Positions 39,399 through 49,268 of a stretch of 64,000 nt of DNA are shown one piece after another. The stretch's first letter is position 1. Every line of letters begins with the position of its first letter. The stretch lies in contig NZ_JANUEQ010000004.1 of assembly GCF_024807845.1 (NCBI RefSeq), positions 434,001 through 498,000 on the forward strand, written 5' to 3'. The notes beneath the pieces are model-generated. The model saw only the letters and a program-made list of their open reading frames with translations, was not told where the DNA came from and did not search any database. The DNA comes from Klebsiella sp. BIGb0407. Lineage in GTDB: Bacteria > Pseudomonadota > Gammaproteobacteria > Enterobacterales > Enterobacteriaceae. A program made the position numbers and the translations under genes.

Positions 39399-41056
39399 AT
39401 GATTTTAATTAAAGATTATATGTTTTTTTTAAAAAGCTATCTAATGTAAGTGGAAAAATAAAAACCATTTTCTTTTATAATATTCTCTCTGCTTTTCTGT
39501 TCGTTTGCGTCACGCTATCTGTGCCCTATATGCTAAAAGTCGTTGTTGAACACTTATCTCAGGAAAATTCGGCTGAAAACATATACAAACTATTCGGCGT
39601 TATTTTATTATACAGCGTCATCTGGACTACCAGCCAGTTGTTACAATGGGTTCGATCTTTACTGGCCGCACCATTAATCGCGAAATGCGATTCGATATCT
39701 CAAATGTTATTGTATCTTCATATTATCCAGGTGAAATATTATATAGTAAAAGACATGGATGTCGGGTTGCTTTATGCCACGATAACCCGATGCAGAGCAG
39801 CATTCAGCGCGCTTTCTTTTTCATTTATTTGGGCGATCATTCCTGTTTTTGTTCAAATTATACTTGGAAGCGCCCTGATATTTATTGTCATCGGATTGTA
39901 TCAGGGCATAGTCATTCTTGTTTCCATTACTCTTCTTTTATTTTCATCGCTTTATTTTTCATCAAAAACTACCGAGTCACATCTTCAATCTTTTGATGCC
40001 CAGAATATTCTGTCAGTTCATTTCAACGAAAAAATAACCTCTATCATTGAAATAAAGACTCACAACGCCTGGGCCAGGGAGTATGAGGTTATCGAGAGTA
40101 TTTCCGGACAGTATCAGGAGAAATACACCCAAAGCAGCAACAGAATTTCATTAACACTGATTAAACAGTCCATCGTTTCTGGTATTGTTTTTACTGTAAC
40201 CCACCTTTTTGCAGCATGGTTTGTTTATACAAGGAGCATGTCTTTAGGTGATTTCATTCTTATGTCCGGATATGTTGTGTCACTGATAGCTCCTTTTGAT
40301 GCTATCGCAGCATCATTTTCCGATCTTAAAAAAAATCATTTATCTTTACAGGAAGGACTAAATATCCTCAATCTGGAAAAAGAAAAAAGTATATTGATAT
40401 CTCCGAACGATTGTTTAACCGTGCTTGAAGTTAAAAATTATAAAACACCCTATTCCCATGGAATCATTAATTTAAAAATTAAATCGGGGGAGTTGGCGCT
40501 TATTGCAGGAACATCAGGCCGAGGGAAAACCACGCTACTCCATTCCATTATCGGTCTCAATAAAGATTTTAGCGGATTAATTTGTCTTTATGGGCGTAAC
40601 GTCAAAGCCCTATCACCCGCATCTATCAGCAGTGTAGCCTCATTTGTTCAGCAAGAACCGACTATCTTTACCGGAACAGTAAGAGAAAATCTACTGTATG
40701 GCACCGACCCTAAAGCAGAGGTTACTGATGACCAGTTAATGTCAGTCATTGAGGGTATATGTCTTTCTTATCTTAATGAGAGAGACCCGCTTAATTTTCA
40801 TGTCGGACAGAAAGGAAATAAACTTTCCGGAGGGGAAAAAAGACGTCTGGCAATAGCAAGAGCCGTCATAAGGAAGTTACCCCTGATGATACTGGATGAG
40901 CCCACTTCCGGGCTCGATAGTGACACGGAGCAATCCGTTATGTCTTATCTTGCAGGCCTTGGGCTAACCCTACTTCTTGTCAGCCACAGTAACAATATCC
41001 ACCGCTACTGTTCCCAACTGATTGATTTAGATAATAGCCAAGTGGTGAATAGCTAA
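39399..41056 (+). CDS. ABC exporter (TMD-NBD), 5' end in a different frame
   Basis: A type IV (ABCB/CydC-like) half exporter. The long open frame begins formally at ATG 39521 (511 residues), but no ribosome site precedes it and the same frame upstream encodes the missing first helix (KIKTIFFYNILSAFLFVCV). The likely start is ATG 39399 after GAAGG; its frame runs MILIKDYMFFLKSYLM and stops. A -1 shift at 39425-39431 joins the two and gives 552 residues. The NBD is complete: Walker A AGTSGRGKTT, signature LSGGEKRRLAIARA, Walker B LMILDEPTSGLD, H-loop LVSHSN. It is AT-rich relative to its neighbours. The substrate is unknown. Confidence 0.75.
39425..39431 (+). other. Slippery heptamer T TTT TTA in the exporter start
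   Basis: In the frame of ATG 39399 the T8-A5 tract (39423-39435) contains T TTT TTA in the correct phase for -1 slippage, followed by AAA AG. Slipping here joins the start to the main frame. It could also be a simple one-base deletion or a sequencing error in a homopolymer. Confidence 0.5.
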
Positions 41057-41121
41057 ACAATGCCAAAGAAACCGGGTCTTCGGATAATCTAACGACTAAC
41101 CGCCAGCCCGGCTCCCTCTTT

Positions 41122-42486
41122 TTATGCCTGTTTCATCGCCGGGTGGCTGGCTGCTGGCTCCGCACCGCCCTCAGGAAATAAGCGCTGACGCAGCGTTGGC
41201 GAAGCGGTATTGTCTGGCCGCAGGCCACGCTGTTTTAACTCAGGTAACACCCACTGACAGAAATCCTCAAAGCATCCCGGTGAGATCCACTGCGCCAGGT
41301 TAATGCCGTCGGTATCACTCTCTTCCAGCCAGCGTTCAATTTGTTCCGCCACCTGAGCACCGCTGCCAATAAAGGTTTTTTGTCGCCCGAACCCCTCTTC
41401 TGGCTCAAAGACTTCGCGTAATGTTTTACGCGGTTGCCCGGGTTCGCCGGTAACCAATTTCAGCAAAGAACGGTTAGACTCGGTATGCTGCCATTCCAGC
41501 GGGGAGTCGACCGGGTGGCCTGATAAGTCGACGCCGGTACTGGCGGAATAGTGGATTAAAGCGCCCTGTAAATCATAATATTCACGACGTTGCTCAACTT
41601 TCTGTAGTGCCTCAGCTTCGGTCCGGGCGGTAATGACCGTGACGGCACTGATAAATTTAATACTTCCAGGCTCACGTCCAAATTCAGCCGCTCGCGCTTT
41701 GATGGCCGTCACCTGCCGTTTTACGCCGCTGGCATCAAGACCTGCCACAAACACCACTTCGGCATGACGAGCAGCAAAATCAATGCCCCGGGGTGAGCCA
41801 CCCGCCTGGAATAGCACAGGAGTACGCTGTAAACCGGGTTCAGAGAGATGAGCATCGGGAACCCTAAACCAGCGTCCTTTATGGCCGACCGGATGGACTT
41901 TTTCTGGATCGGTATAAATCCCGGCAACTTTATCCCGACGCACCGCATCCCGCTCCCAGGAGTGCTGCCAGAGTTTATAGCTGACCTCGAGGAATTCATC
42001 CGCCCGCTCGTAACGCTCATCGTGGGGTATCTGGCTGCTCAGCCCCAGATTACGCGCAGCAGACTCAAGCTGTGAGGTGACAATATTCCAGGCGATACGC
42101 CCGCCGCTGAGGTGATCGAGGGTGGTGAATTTTCGCGTCAGTAAATAAGGCTGCTCGTAGGTGGTCGAGACGGTGACACCGAAGCCCAATTGCCTGGTTT
42201 GCGCAGCCATGGCTGAAATTAACAGTAGAGGATCTATCAGCGGGGACTGTATTCCTTGCTGGAATGAGGCCTCCGGCGTGCCTTGCCAGGTATCCAGTAG
42301 CCCAAGGGCATCGGCAATAAACAGACAGTCGAACCCATTTTCATCCAGTAACTTCGCAAGATTCACCCAGTATTCAAGACTGGTATAGCGGTAGCTTTGG
42401 TCCTGTGGGTCGCGCCACAGACCATAATTGATATGTGAAACCGCCGCCATCGTGAAGCCACTAAGAATAATATGTTTCTTTGCCAT
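41122..42486 (-). CDS. LLM-class FMNH2-dependent monooxygenase (NtaA/SnaA/DszA family)
   Basis: A 454-residue TIM-barrel flavin monooxygenase that uses reduced FMN from a separate reductase. Family blocks: FDCLFIADALGLLDTW, ISAMAAQTRQLGFGVTVSTTYEQPYLLTRKF, GGRIAWNIVTS and APVLFQAGGS-like TPVLFQAGGSPRG. The start MAKKHIILSGFTM at 42486 is chosen by homology with the paralogue at 47850; a frame 36 codons longer has no homology. It is divergent from the ABC importer that begins the cluster. The family includes desulfurising DszA and amine-cleaving NtaA, so the substrate is uncertain. Confidence 0.85.
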   Translation of the reverse strand: MAKKHIILSGFTMAAVSHINYGLWRDPQDQSYRYTSLEYWVNLAKLLDENGFDCLFIADALGLLDTWQGTPEASFQQGIQSPLIDPLLLISAMAAQTRQLGFGVTVSTTYEQPYLLTRKFTTLDHLSGGRIAWNIVTSQLESAARNLGLSSQIPHDERYERADEFLEVSYKLWQHSWERDAVRRDKVAGIYTDPEKVHPVGHKGRWFRVPDAHLSEPGLQRTPVLFQAGGSPRGIDFAARHAEVVFVAGLDASGVKRQVTAIKARAAEFGREPGSIKFISAVTVITARTEAEALQKVEQRREYYDLQGALIHYSASTGVDLSGHPVDSPLEWQHTESNRSLLKLVTGEPGQPRKTLREVFEPEEGFGRQKTFIGSGAQVAEQIERWLEESDTDGINLAQWISPGCFEDFCQWVLPELKQRGLRPDNTASPTLRQRLFPEGGAEPAASHPAMKQA

Positions 42487-42754
42487 ATCTGACACCCTGG
42501 GAAATCGCCAGGATAGATAAAGACTCGCGTTCTGGGAATAACAATATTCAGCTAAGTAATCCACAAAAACGCAAATGAAAAAATAAGAATACAAAATGTT
42601 TTTTATCTATTTAGAGCATGCCAGACAGCCTGTTAGGCTCCTCAGCAATAGCGATTACTCATAGATTTTAAATTAAACGTAACTGTTGATTAACTCGCCA
42701 GAAATAAAAATAACAATAACCTGCGCACTGAATATTTTTATAGCGGACATAACG

Positions 42755-44377
42755 ATGAAAAATAAAAACCTCATTTCAAAGGTATTACTCTCCCGGAGAA
42801 AATTTTTACAGCTCGCCTCTATCTCTGCGGTTGTGATGGCAAGTCTCTATCTGCCGGGAACAGCACTGGCTGAAGAGAAAAATGAAGCAGAGCGTTACGG
42901 TAAGACATTGATAGTAGGACAATCTCTGGAGCCTACTCTCTATGATCCTAATCGTCAGTATTCTTATGAAACCTATCGTGTTGATAAGCATATCTATGAG
43001 TCTCTGGTCTCTGAGGATTTATCCGTTCCGGCAAGTCAGGGAACGCCACCGATTATTCCAGGCCTGGCAACAAGCTGGGAAGTCAATAATGATGCGACCG
43101 TTTACACCTTCCATTTACGCCCAAATGTGAAGTTTCATGATGGCACACCCTTTGATGCCGAAGCGGTAAAATTCAATGTCAGACGTTTTACCGATCCCGA
43201 GTTTGAATATTTTGATGCCCGCTCTAAAGCCACGATGGCACAGGTTTATAAAGATTTAAAATCTATTACCGTGACTGACCCACTGACCGTGGTTTATACC
43301 TTTAATAAACCCTTCCCGGATTTTCTGCGCTTTTTACCCCAGGGTAACTGGGTCTCGGGTATTTTTAGCCCGGCAGCCCTGAAGAAATGGGGCCAGGACG
43401 GTTTAGCTGACCACCCGACCGGCACCGGCCCGTATAAGTTTGTCCTGCGGGTGCGTAATGACCGTACCGAGCTGGTACGCAATGACGACTGGTGGGGTAA
43501 AAAACCCTACATGGAACGTATTATCTTCCGCCCTATTCTCGATGGCAGCACCGGTGTCAGCGCCCTGCAATCCGGCCAGGTGGATATTCTCTCGCGCACG
43601 CCAACCGACGCCGTAGACCTGTTAACGCAGGCAGGCTACAAGGTGCATGACAGTACCGAAGCCAACCAGGTTTTTCTCGGCTGGAATTTTGCTAACCGCT
43701 ACACCAGCCAGCTGGCAGTACGCCAGGCCATTATCAAAGCCATTAACCGTGAAGAGCTGGTGAAGTCTTTGCTGAATGGCCATGCGGTAGCCAGCTATAA
43801 CATTCTTAACCGCTCCAACGAAGCCTTTTTGCCCGATCAGAAAGACTATCTTTACGATCCGGAAGGGGCTAAAAAACTGCTCGCCGATGCGGGTTATAAG
43901 TCCGGTGAAGTCAATTTCACCATTATTACCTACGATCAGAACCAGCCGATTATCGAATGGATCCAGCGCGATTTGGCCAAGGTCGGGATCAAGGTTAACG
44001 TGGTTTCTCAAGAATGGATCACCTACAGCTCACACCTGGCTAATCTTGCCGAGGACACCGGTCTGTTTACTATGGAATGGGGGCTTCTGACGCCACAGTG
44101 GCTGAACGTCGCTTATAAAAACTATGTCGTGTCACGGGGTAAAGGTGAAAACGTCATTACCGATGTCGCACCATTAATTGAACAAGCTTCCGTGACCACC
44201 GACAGCGCTCAGGCGCTCGCCTTATGGCACCAGGTGAATCAGAAGTTCCAGGAACAGGCGGCCTTTGTTCCGCTGCTGGAGCTCAATCGGGTGTTTACCT
44301 CTGCCCCGAATGTGCAGGGCTTTAATGTCCCCGCCCAGAACTTCTACGACCTGACCCAAGTGTGGCTGAAAAAATGA
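42755..44377 (+). CDS. ABC importer binding protein, SBP5 family, Tat signal
   Basis: A 540-residue periplasmic binding protein of the peptide/nickel family. The N-terminus has a twin-arginine motif SRRKFLQLAS and a hydrophobic stretch ending ALAEE, so export by Tat is likely. The mature part has LIVGQSLEPTLYDPNRQYSYETYRVDKHIYE, TYTFHLRPNVKFHDGTPFDAEAVKFN and GTGPYKF. The start at 42755 is chosen because the signal peptide begins there. Its stop overlaps the permease start by 4 nt. Confidence 0.85.
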   Translation: MKNKNLISKVLLSRRKFLQLASISAVVMASLYLPGTALAEEKNEAERYGKTLIVGQSLEPTLYDPNRQYSYETYRVDKHIYESLVSEDLSVPASQGTPPIIPGLATSWEVNNDATVYTFHLRPNVKFHDGTPFDAEAVKFNVRRFTDPEFEYFDARSKATMAQVYKDLKSITVTDPLTVVYTFNKPFPDFLRFLPQGNWVSGIFSPAALKKWGQDGLADHPTGTGPYKFVLRVRNDRTELVRNDDWWGKKPYMERIIFRPILDGSTGVSALQSGQVDILSRTPTDAVDLLTQAGYKVHDSTEANQVFLGWNFANRYTSQLAVRQAIIKAINREELVKSLLNGHAVASYNILNRSNEAFLPDQKDYLYDPEGAKKLLADAGYKSGEVNFTIITYDQNQPIIEWIQRDLAKVGIKVNVVSQEWITYSSHLANLAEDTGLFTMEWGLLTPQWLNVAYKNYVVSRGKGENVITDVAPLIEQASVTTDSAQALALWHQVNQKFQEQAAFVPLLELNRVFTSAPNVQGFNVPAQNFYDLTQVWLKK

Positions 44378-45333
44378 TCCGGGTGATTTTATTGCGTCTG
44401 GCTCAGACCATCCCGCTGCTGTTTCTGGTGTCACTGTTGGTATTTTTAATCGCCAAGCTGATCCCGGGTGACCCTATCAGCAATGCGCTGGCCGGGCAGC
44501 TTTCCGGTGAGGCTATCGAGCAGATACGTCAGGTTTATGGTCTGGATAAATCCGCCGTGACGCAATATTTCATCTGGCTGAAAAATTTACTCAGCGGTGA
44601 CTGGGGGATGTCGCTCACCATGCGTACCCCGGTGGCACAAGTACTGGGTGAGTCATTTACCAATACCGTGATTCTCACCCTGGCCGCCGTGGTGCTTTGC
44701 CTGGTCCCCGGCGTGATTATCGGCGTCTTTTGCGGTTTATCCCAGGGCACCCGCCGTGACCGTTTAGTGATGCTGCTCGTACAGCTTAGCCACAATATTC
44801 CGGTGTTCTGGCTGGCGGTGTTTTTTATCTGGTTTTTCTCGGTCAAGCTCGGCTGGTTCCCGGTTTCCGGCATGTATGACATGCGCGGCGATCGTGGCCT
44901 CGGCGATTTACTGCATCACCTGTTTTTACCCGCGTTTTCAACCGCGCTGATCTCCATGCTGATTCTGGCGCGCCAGGTGCGTAACAGCGTGATTACCATT
45001 ATGGACACCGACTATATCCGCACCTATCGGGCGCTGGGTTATTCCAGGCGCGTGCTGCTGTTCCGCCATCTAGGACGTAACTTATTAGCGCCGATCGTCG
45101 GTATTACCGGTTTACAGATTGGTTATCTGTTAAGCGGCGTGATTTTTATCGAAAAGATCTTCGCCTGGCCCGGCGTCGGTACTCAACTATTTAACGCCGC
45201 TGCCGGTCAGGATTATCCCACTATTCAGACCGGCGTCATGCTCATTGCCGTGTGCTTCCTGGCGGTAAATCTGATCAGCGATATCTTGCAGGACTGGCTG
45301 GATCCACGTCATTCAGGAGCCCTGTCATCATGA
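44374..45333 (+). CDS. ABC importer permease, DppB-like
   Basis: A 319-residue inner-membrane permease with six helices. It opens with MIRVILLRLAQTIPLLFLVSLLVFLIAKLIPGDP, the usual DppB start, and has the coupling motif DYIRTYRALGYSRRVLLFRHLGRN. ATG 44374 overlaps the upstream TGA (ATGA) and a second ATGA links it to the next permease, so the genes are translationally coupled. Confidence 0.9.
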   Translation: MIRVILLRLAQTIPLLFLVSLLVFLIAKLIPGDPISNALAGQLSGEAIEQIRQVYGLDKSAVTQYFIWLKNLLSGDWGMSLTMRTPVAQVLGESFTNTVILTLAAVVLCLVPGVIIGVFCGLSQGTRRDRLVMLLVQLSHNIPVFWLAVFFIWFFSVKLGWFPVSGMYDMRGDRGLGDLLHHLFLPAFSTALISMLILARQVRNSVITIMDTDYIRTYRALGYSRRVLLFRHLGRNLLAPIVGITGLQIGYLLSGVIFIEKIFAWPGVGTQLFNAAAGQDYPTIQTGVMLIAVCFLAVNLISDILQDWLDPRHSGALSS

Positions 45334-46166
45334 GACTGCTGACCTTTTTTCGCCGTCTGGTAAGACATAAACTCGCGCTGGCTGGTCTGCTGATTCTGCT
45401 AACCGCGGTGGTGCTTTCATTACTGGCTCCCCTGATTGCGCCTTATGACCCGTTACAGTCATTTGACGGGCTGCGTCTGGCTCCTCCCGGCACGCCTGGC
45501 CATCTGCTGGGGCTGGATAATCAAGGGCGGGATATGCTCAGCCGCATTATCTGGGGCGGTCGCAGTATTCTTATCGCTTCTATTTTACCGGTTATCTTTG
45601 CCGCGCTATTAAGCCTGGCATTGGGACTACTGGCGGGCTTTCGCGCCAGTGTATTCTCGGAAATGATTATGCGCACCATGGATATCCTGTTTGCCTTTCC
45701 TATGGTGCTGCTGGCGATTGGCCTGTCTGCCGTACTGGGTAGCGGCTATTCGACGGTGATTATTACCTTAATTTGCAGCGTTGTTCCCTATCTGACCCGC
45801 GTGGTCTACCGCGATACCCGAAGCGAAATCGCCAAGGATTATGTCGAGGCCTTACGCGCTCAGGGCGCCAGTAACGGCGATATTTTATTCCGTGAAATTC
45901 TGCCTAATGTCGCCACGCCGTTGCTGGTTTACACCACCTCTTTGCTGGGTGGCATGGTGGTGTTCCTCGCAGGATTAAGCTTTTTAGGACTGGGGATTCA
46001 GCCCCCCCAGGCTGACTGGGGACGGATGGTGGGCGAAGGCGCACAAATGATGATCCTCGGTGCCCCGCATATTGCCACCGCTCCGGCTGTCGCCATCGTG
46101 CTGCTTTCCCTGTCTTTTAACTGGTTAGGAGATGGCTTACGCGATCTTCTCGACCCTAACCGGTGA
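45330..46166 (+). CDS. ABC importer permease, DppC-like
   Basis: A 278-residue permease with LLGLDNQGRDMLSRIIWGGRSIL (family LGTD..GRD..SR...G.R) and the coupling helix DYVEALRAQGASNGDILFREILPN. It ends LSFNWLGDGLRDLLDPN. The start is the ATGA overlap at 45330. It pairs with the DppB-like protein to form the channel. Confidence 0.9.
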   Translation: MRLLTFFRRLVRHKLALAGLLILLTAVVLSLLAPLIAPYDPLQSFDGLRLAPPGTPGHLLGLDNQGRDMLSRIIWGGRSILIASILPVIFAALLSLALGLLAGFRASVFSEMIMRTMDILFAFPMVLLAIGLSAVLGSGYSTVIITLICSVVPYLTRVVYRDTRSEIAKDYVEALRAQGASNGDILFREILPNVATPLLVYTTSLLGGMVVFLAGLSFLGLGIQPPQADWGRMVGEGAQMMILGAPHIATAPAVAIVLLSLSFNWLGDGLRDLLDPNR

Positions 46167-46176
46167 GGAACAGTCT

Positions 46177-47820
46177 ATGAGCCTGTTACGCATTAATAAT
46201 CTCAATGTCCGTTTTTCCCAGCAGAACGTCCAGGCGGTGCTGGATGTCTCCCTGAGTATTGAGCCGGGAGAAGTGCTGGCGCTAGTGGGTGAGTCCGGGT
46301 CAGGTAAAAGCGTGACTGCGGCAGCTATTCTTGGCCTGTTACCGGCCCGGCAAACCCAGATTGGCGGTGAGATCCTGTTTAACGATATCCCCTTATTACG
46401 TCAGTCGCCGCGGCAGTTAAACCGTCTCCGCGGGCATGATATTGCGATGGTATTTCAGAATTCACAGTCCACCCTTGACCCGGCCTGGCGGGTGGGGAAA
46501 CAGCTCCAGCATAATTTGCGTCGGCTGAACCCGATGCTAAGCCGGGCAGAAGCTCAGCGTGCAGCCCTGGACTGGCTGGTTCGAATGAAGCTCCCGCATC
46601 CGCAACAAGTGATGGGCTTATATCCTCACCAGTTAAGCGGCGGTATGCGTCAGCGCATCCTGATTGCCCTGGCGGCCATGTGCCAGCCAAAATTATTGAT
46701 TGCCGATGAACCGAGCACCGCACTGGATGCCACGGTTCAGCGTGAAGTGCTGCAACTGCTGAAAGAACTTTGCCAGCACAATAATATGGCGATGCTGTTA
46801 ATTACTCATGACTTTGGCGTCGTCGCCGCCTTAAGCGACCGCGTTGCCGTGATGCGTCATGGCTGCATTGTTGAAACTGCCGCAACGCGTGAGATTATTC
46901 GTGCACCGCAGCACCCCTATACTCAGTCGCTGCTGGCAGCGGTTCCCTACCCTGATACCAGCCTGCCTGCTCCCGTCAGTAAAGAGCCGTCCCCACTGCT
47001 GCAAGCCAGGCATTTAGGGCGCGATTATATCCGCCGTGATAGCCAGGGATTCTGGGCGAAAAAGCTAATCAATACCGCGGTTGATGATGTCAGCCTGCAT
47101 ATTCAGCGCGGGGAAATTATCGGAGTTATTGGCGAGTCAGGTTCGGGAAAATCAACGCTGGCGCGCCTTATTGCCCAGCTAATACCTGCTGACCGAGGGG
47201 AAATACTATTTGCTGGTCGGCAAGTACGTAGCGATAAGCCCGCTGAAGTATTAGCGCTTCGTCGTCAATTACAGTGCGTCTTCCAGGACAGTCTCTCCTC
47301 ATTTAACCCGCGTCTGACGCTGGAACAGCAGCTAATACGCCCGCAGTTTCGTGCAGGGCGAAATACCTACCCTAAGCAGGCCCAGCGCCTGGCGGTTGAG
47401 ATATTTAAAGAAGTGGGTCTTGATGAGCAGTTACTGCAGCGCTATCCCCACCAGCTTTCGGGCGGCCAGCGCCAGCGCGCCAATATCGCCCGTGCTCTGG
47501 TGGTTAACCCACAATTCTTGCTGCTCGATGAGCCGACTTCAGCGCTGGATCTGACGGTTCAGGCTCAGGTGATGGCGCTGCTCACCCGTCTGCATCAGCA
47601 GCATCAACTGACCTGTTTATTTATCAGTCATAACCTGGCTTTGGTTTCCCAGTTCTGCCACCGCATCCTGGTGATGGCAAACGGGAAAATCGTCGATGAC
47701 TTTTCTCGTCAGGATCTCTACCACACCGGGAGACATCCGGTTACTCAACAGTTACTGGCTGCCCACTATCCTCTCGAAACTGAGGATGAAGAGCTCCAAC
47801 AGATTAAGCGGCGCGCCTAG
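46177..47820 (+). CDS. ABC importer ATPase, fused DppD-DppF type
   Basis: A 547-residue protein with two complete ABC domains in tandem. First: Walker A GESGSGKSV, signature LSGGMRQRILIALA, Walker B LLIADEPSTALD. Second: GESGSGKST, LSGGQRQRANIARA, FLLLDEPTSALD. One chain thus replaces the usual two ATPases. GAGGAA precedes ATG 46177. It completes importer 1 with the two preceding permeases. Confidence 0.9.
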   Translation: MSLLRINNLNVRFSQQNVQAVLDVSLSIEPGEVLALVGESGSGKSVTAAAILGLLPARQTQIGGEILFNDIPLLRQSPRQLNRLRGHDIAMVFQNSQSTLDPAWRVGKQLQHNLRRLNPMLSRAEAQRAALDWLVRMKLPHPQQVMGLYPHQLSGGMRQRILIALAAMCQPKLLIADEPSTALDATVQREVLQLLKELCQHNNMAMLLITHDFGVVAALSDRVAVMRHGCIVETAATREIIRAPQHPYTQSLLAAVPYPDTSLPAPVSKEPSPLLQARHLGRDYIRRDSQGFWAKKLINTAVDDVSLHIQRGEIIGVIGESGSGKSTLARLIAQLIPADRGEILFAGRQVRSDKPAEVLALRRQLQCVFQDSLSSFNPRLTLEQQLIRPQFRAGRNTYPKQAQRLAVEIFKEVGLDEQLLQRYPHQLSGGQRQRANIARALVVNPQFLLLDEPTSALDLTVQAQVMALLTRLHQQHQLTCLFISHNLALVSQFCHRILVMANGKIVDDFSRQDLYHTGRHPVTQQLLAAHYPLETEDEELQQIKRRA

Positions 47821-47849
47821 CCCATTTTTACCGATTATTAAGGAAAACC

Positions 47850-49268
47850 ATGGCCAGTACCGAGAACCAGAAAAAAACCTTGTTGTTTAATGGCTTTATG
47901 ATGAACGTTGTAGGACATGTTTCTGCAGGGTTGTGGCGTCATCCTGATGACCGTGCCTCTGAATATACAACCATCAATTATTGGACATCTATTGCGCGTC
48001 TGCTGGACGAAGCCGGATTTGATGCACTGTTTATTGCCGATGCACTCGGACAATTGGATGTCTACCAGGGCAAACCTGATGCCGCTTTGCGTACTGCGGC
48101 CCAGTCTCCCGTCAACGATCCTATGCTACTGGTCTCGGCCATGGCGGCGGCCACCAGGCAACTGGGCTTTGGCATTACGGTATCGACCACCTATGAACAT
48201 CCTTATCTGCTGGCGCGGAAATTCTCTACCCTCGACCATCTGACCCAAGGTCGCGTGGCATGGAATATTGTCACCTCGGTGCTGGAGTCTGCTGCGCGTA
48301 ATCTCGGTCTGGAAAAACAGATGGATCATGATGAGCGCTATGAGCGGGCGCAGGAATTCCTCGAAGTCAGTTACAAGCTATGGGAAGGATCCTGGGAAGA
48401 TGACGCCGTGGTTCGCGACCCACATCGTGGGGTCTATACCGACCCCGGCAAAGTTCATCCTGTTCGCCATAAGGGACGCTGGTTCAGCATTCCTGATGCC
48501 CATCTCAGCGAACCGAGCCCCCAGCGCACACCGGTATTATTCCAGGCGGGAACCTCAGACAGAGGCCGAATTTTTGCAGCTCTTAATGCCGAAGTGGTAT
48601 TTCTCGGCGGTCCGAATACCAAAGTGATTAAAGAGAATATTAATAAGATCAAAGCGCTGGCGCGTGAACAGGGCCGGGGTGAGGATGCGATTCGCTTTAT
48701 TACCGCTATTAGCGTGATTGTCGATGAAACCGATGAGAAAGCTCACGCCAAATACCAGGATTATCTCAGCTACACCAGCCAGGAGGCCGCTCTGGCGCTG
48801 TTTTCCGCCTGGACCGGCGTTGACTGGTCCGAATGGGCGCTTGATGCCCCGCTGAAATATATCGAAACCAACGCAGGCCGCTCTGCGCTCGCAGCACTGA
48901 CCCGTATCGATGCCGACAGGCAGTGGACGGTGGGGGATATCAGTGACTATATCGGAATTGGCGGCCTGCACTCGACAATCGTCGGGAGTGCCAGAACCGT
49001 CGCCGATGCGCTGGAAGCTTATGCCGATGAGTCTGGCGTCGATGGTTTTAATCTGGCTTATGCCATCAGCCCGGGCAGTTTTGAAGATTTCGTGCGCTGG
49101 GTGGTCCCTGAATTACGCGCTCGCGGGCGTATCAAAATCCCGACCGAAAATCCGCTAACACTGCGCGAGCGTCTTCAGGGCGAAGGCCAGGCACGTCTGC
49201 GTGATGACCATCCCGGCGTTCAGTACCGCAATCTTCACACCCACTACGGGACTGAGGTTTCACAATGA
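47850..49268 (+). CDS. LLM-class FMNH2-dependent monooxygenase (NtaA/SnaA/DszA family)
   Basis: A 472-residue paralogue of the divergent enzyme at 41122-42486. It shares SGFTM-like NGFMMNVVGHVSAGLWRHP, FDALFIADALGQLDVYQGKP, QLGFGITVSTTYEHPYLLARKFSTLDHLT, GRVAWNIVTSVLESAARNLG and TPVLFQAGTSDRG. Two members in one cluster suggests related substrates or two steps. It overlaps the next gene by 4 nt. AAGGA precedes the ATG. Confidence 0.87.
   Translation: MASTENQKKTLLFNGFMMNVVGHVSAGLWRHPDDRASEYTTINYWTSIARLLDEAGFDALFIADALGQLDVYQGKPDAALRTAAQSPVNDPMLLVSAMAAATRQLGFGITVSTTYEHPYLLARKFSTLDHLTQGRVAWNIVTSVLESAARNLGLEKQMDHDERYERAQEFLEVSYKLWEGSWEDDAVVRDPHRGVYTDPGKVHPVRHKGRWFSIPDAHLSEPSPQRTPVLFQAGTSDRGRIFAALNAEVVFLGGPNTKVIKENINKIKALAREQGRGEDAIRFITAISVIVDETDEKAHAKYQDYLSYTSQEAALALFSAWTGVDWSEWALDAPLKYIETNAGRSALAALTRIDADRQWTVGDISDYIGIGGLHSTIVGSARTVADALEAYADESGVDGFNLAYAISPGSFEDFVRWVVPELRARGRIKIPTENPLTLRERLQGEGQARLRDDHPGVQYRNLHTHYGTEVSQ

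Noticed and set aside
39399-41056. ABC exporter as the exporter of the small peptide in insert B
   Set aside because: It lies 7.6 kb away across conserved backbone genes, in a different insert. It has no peptidase domain, and the peptide has no double-glycine leader.
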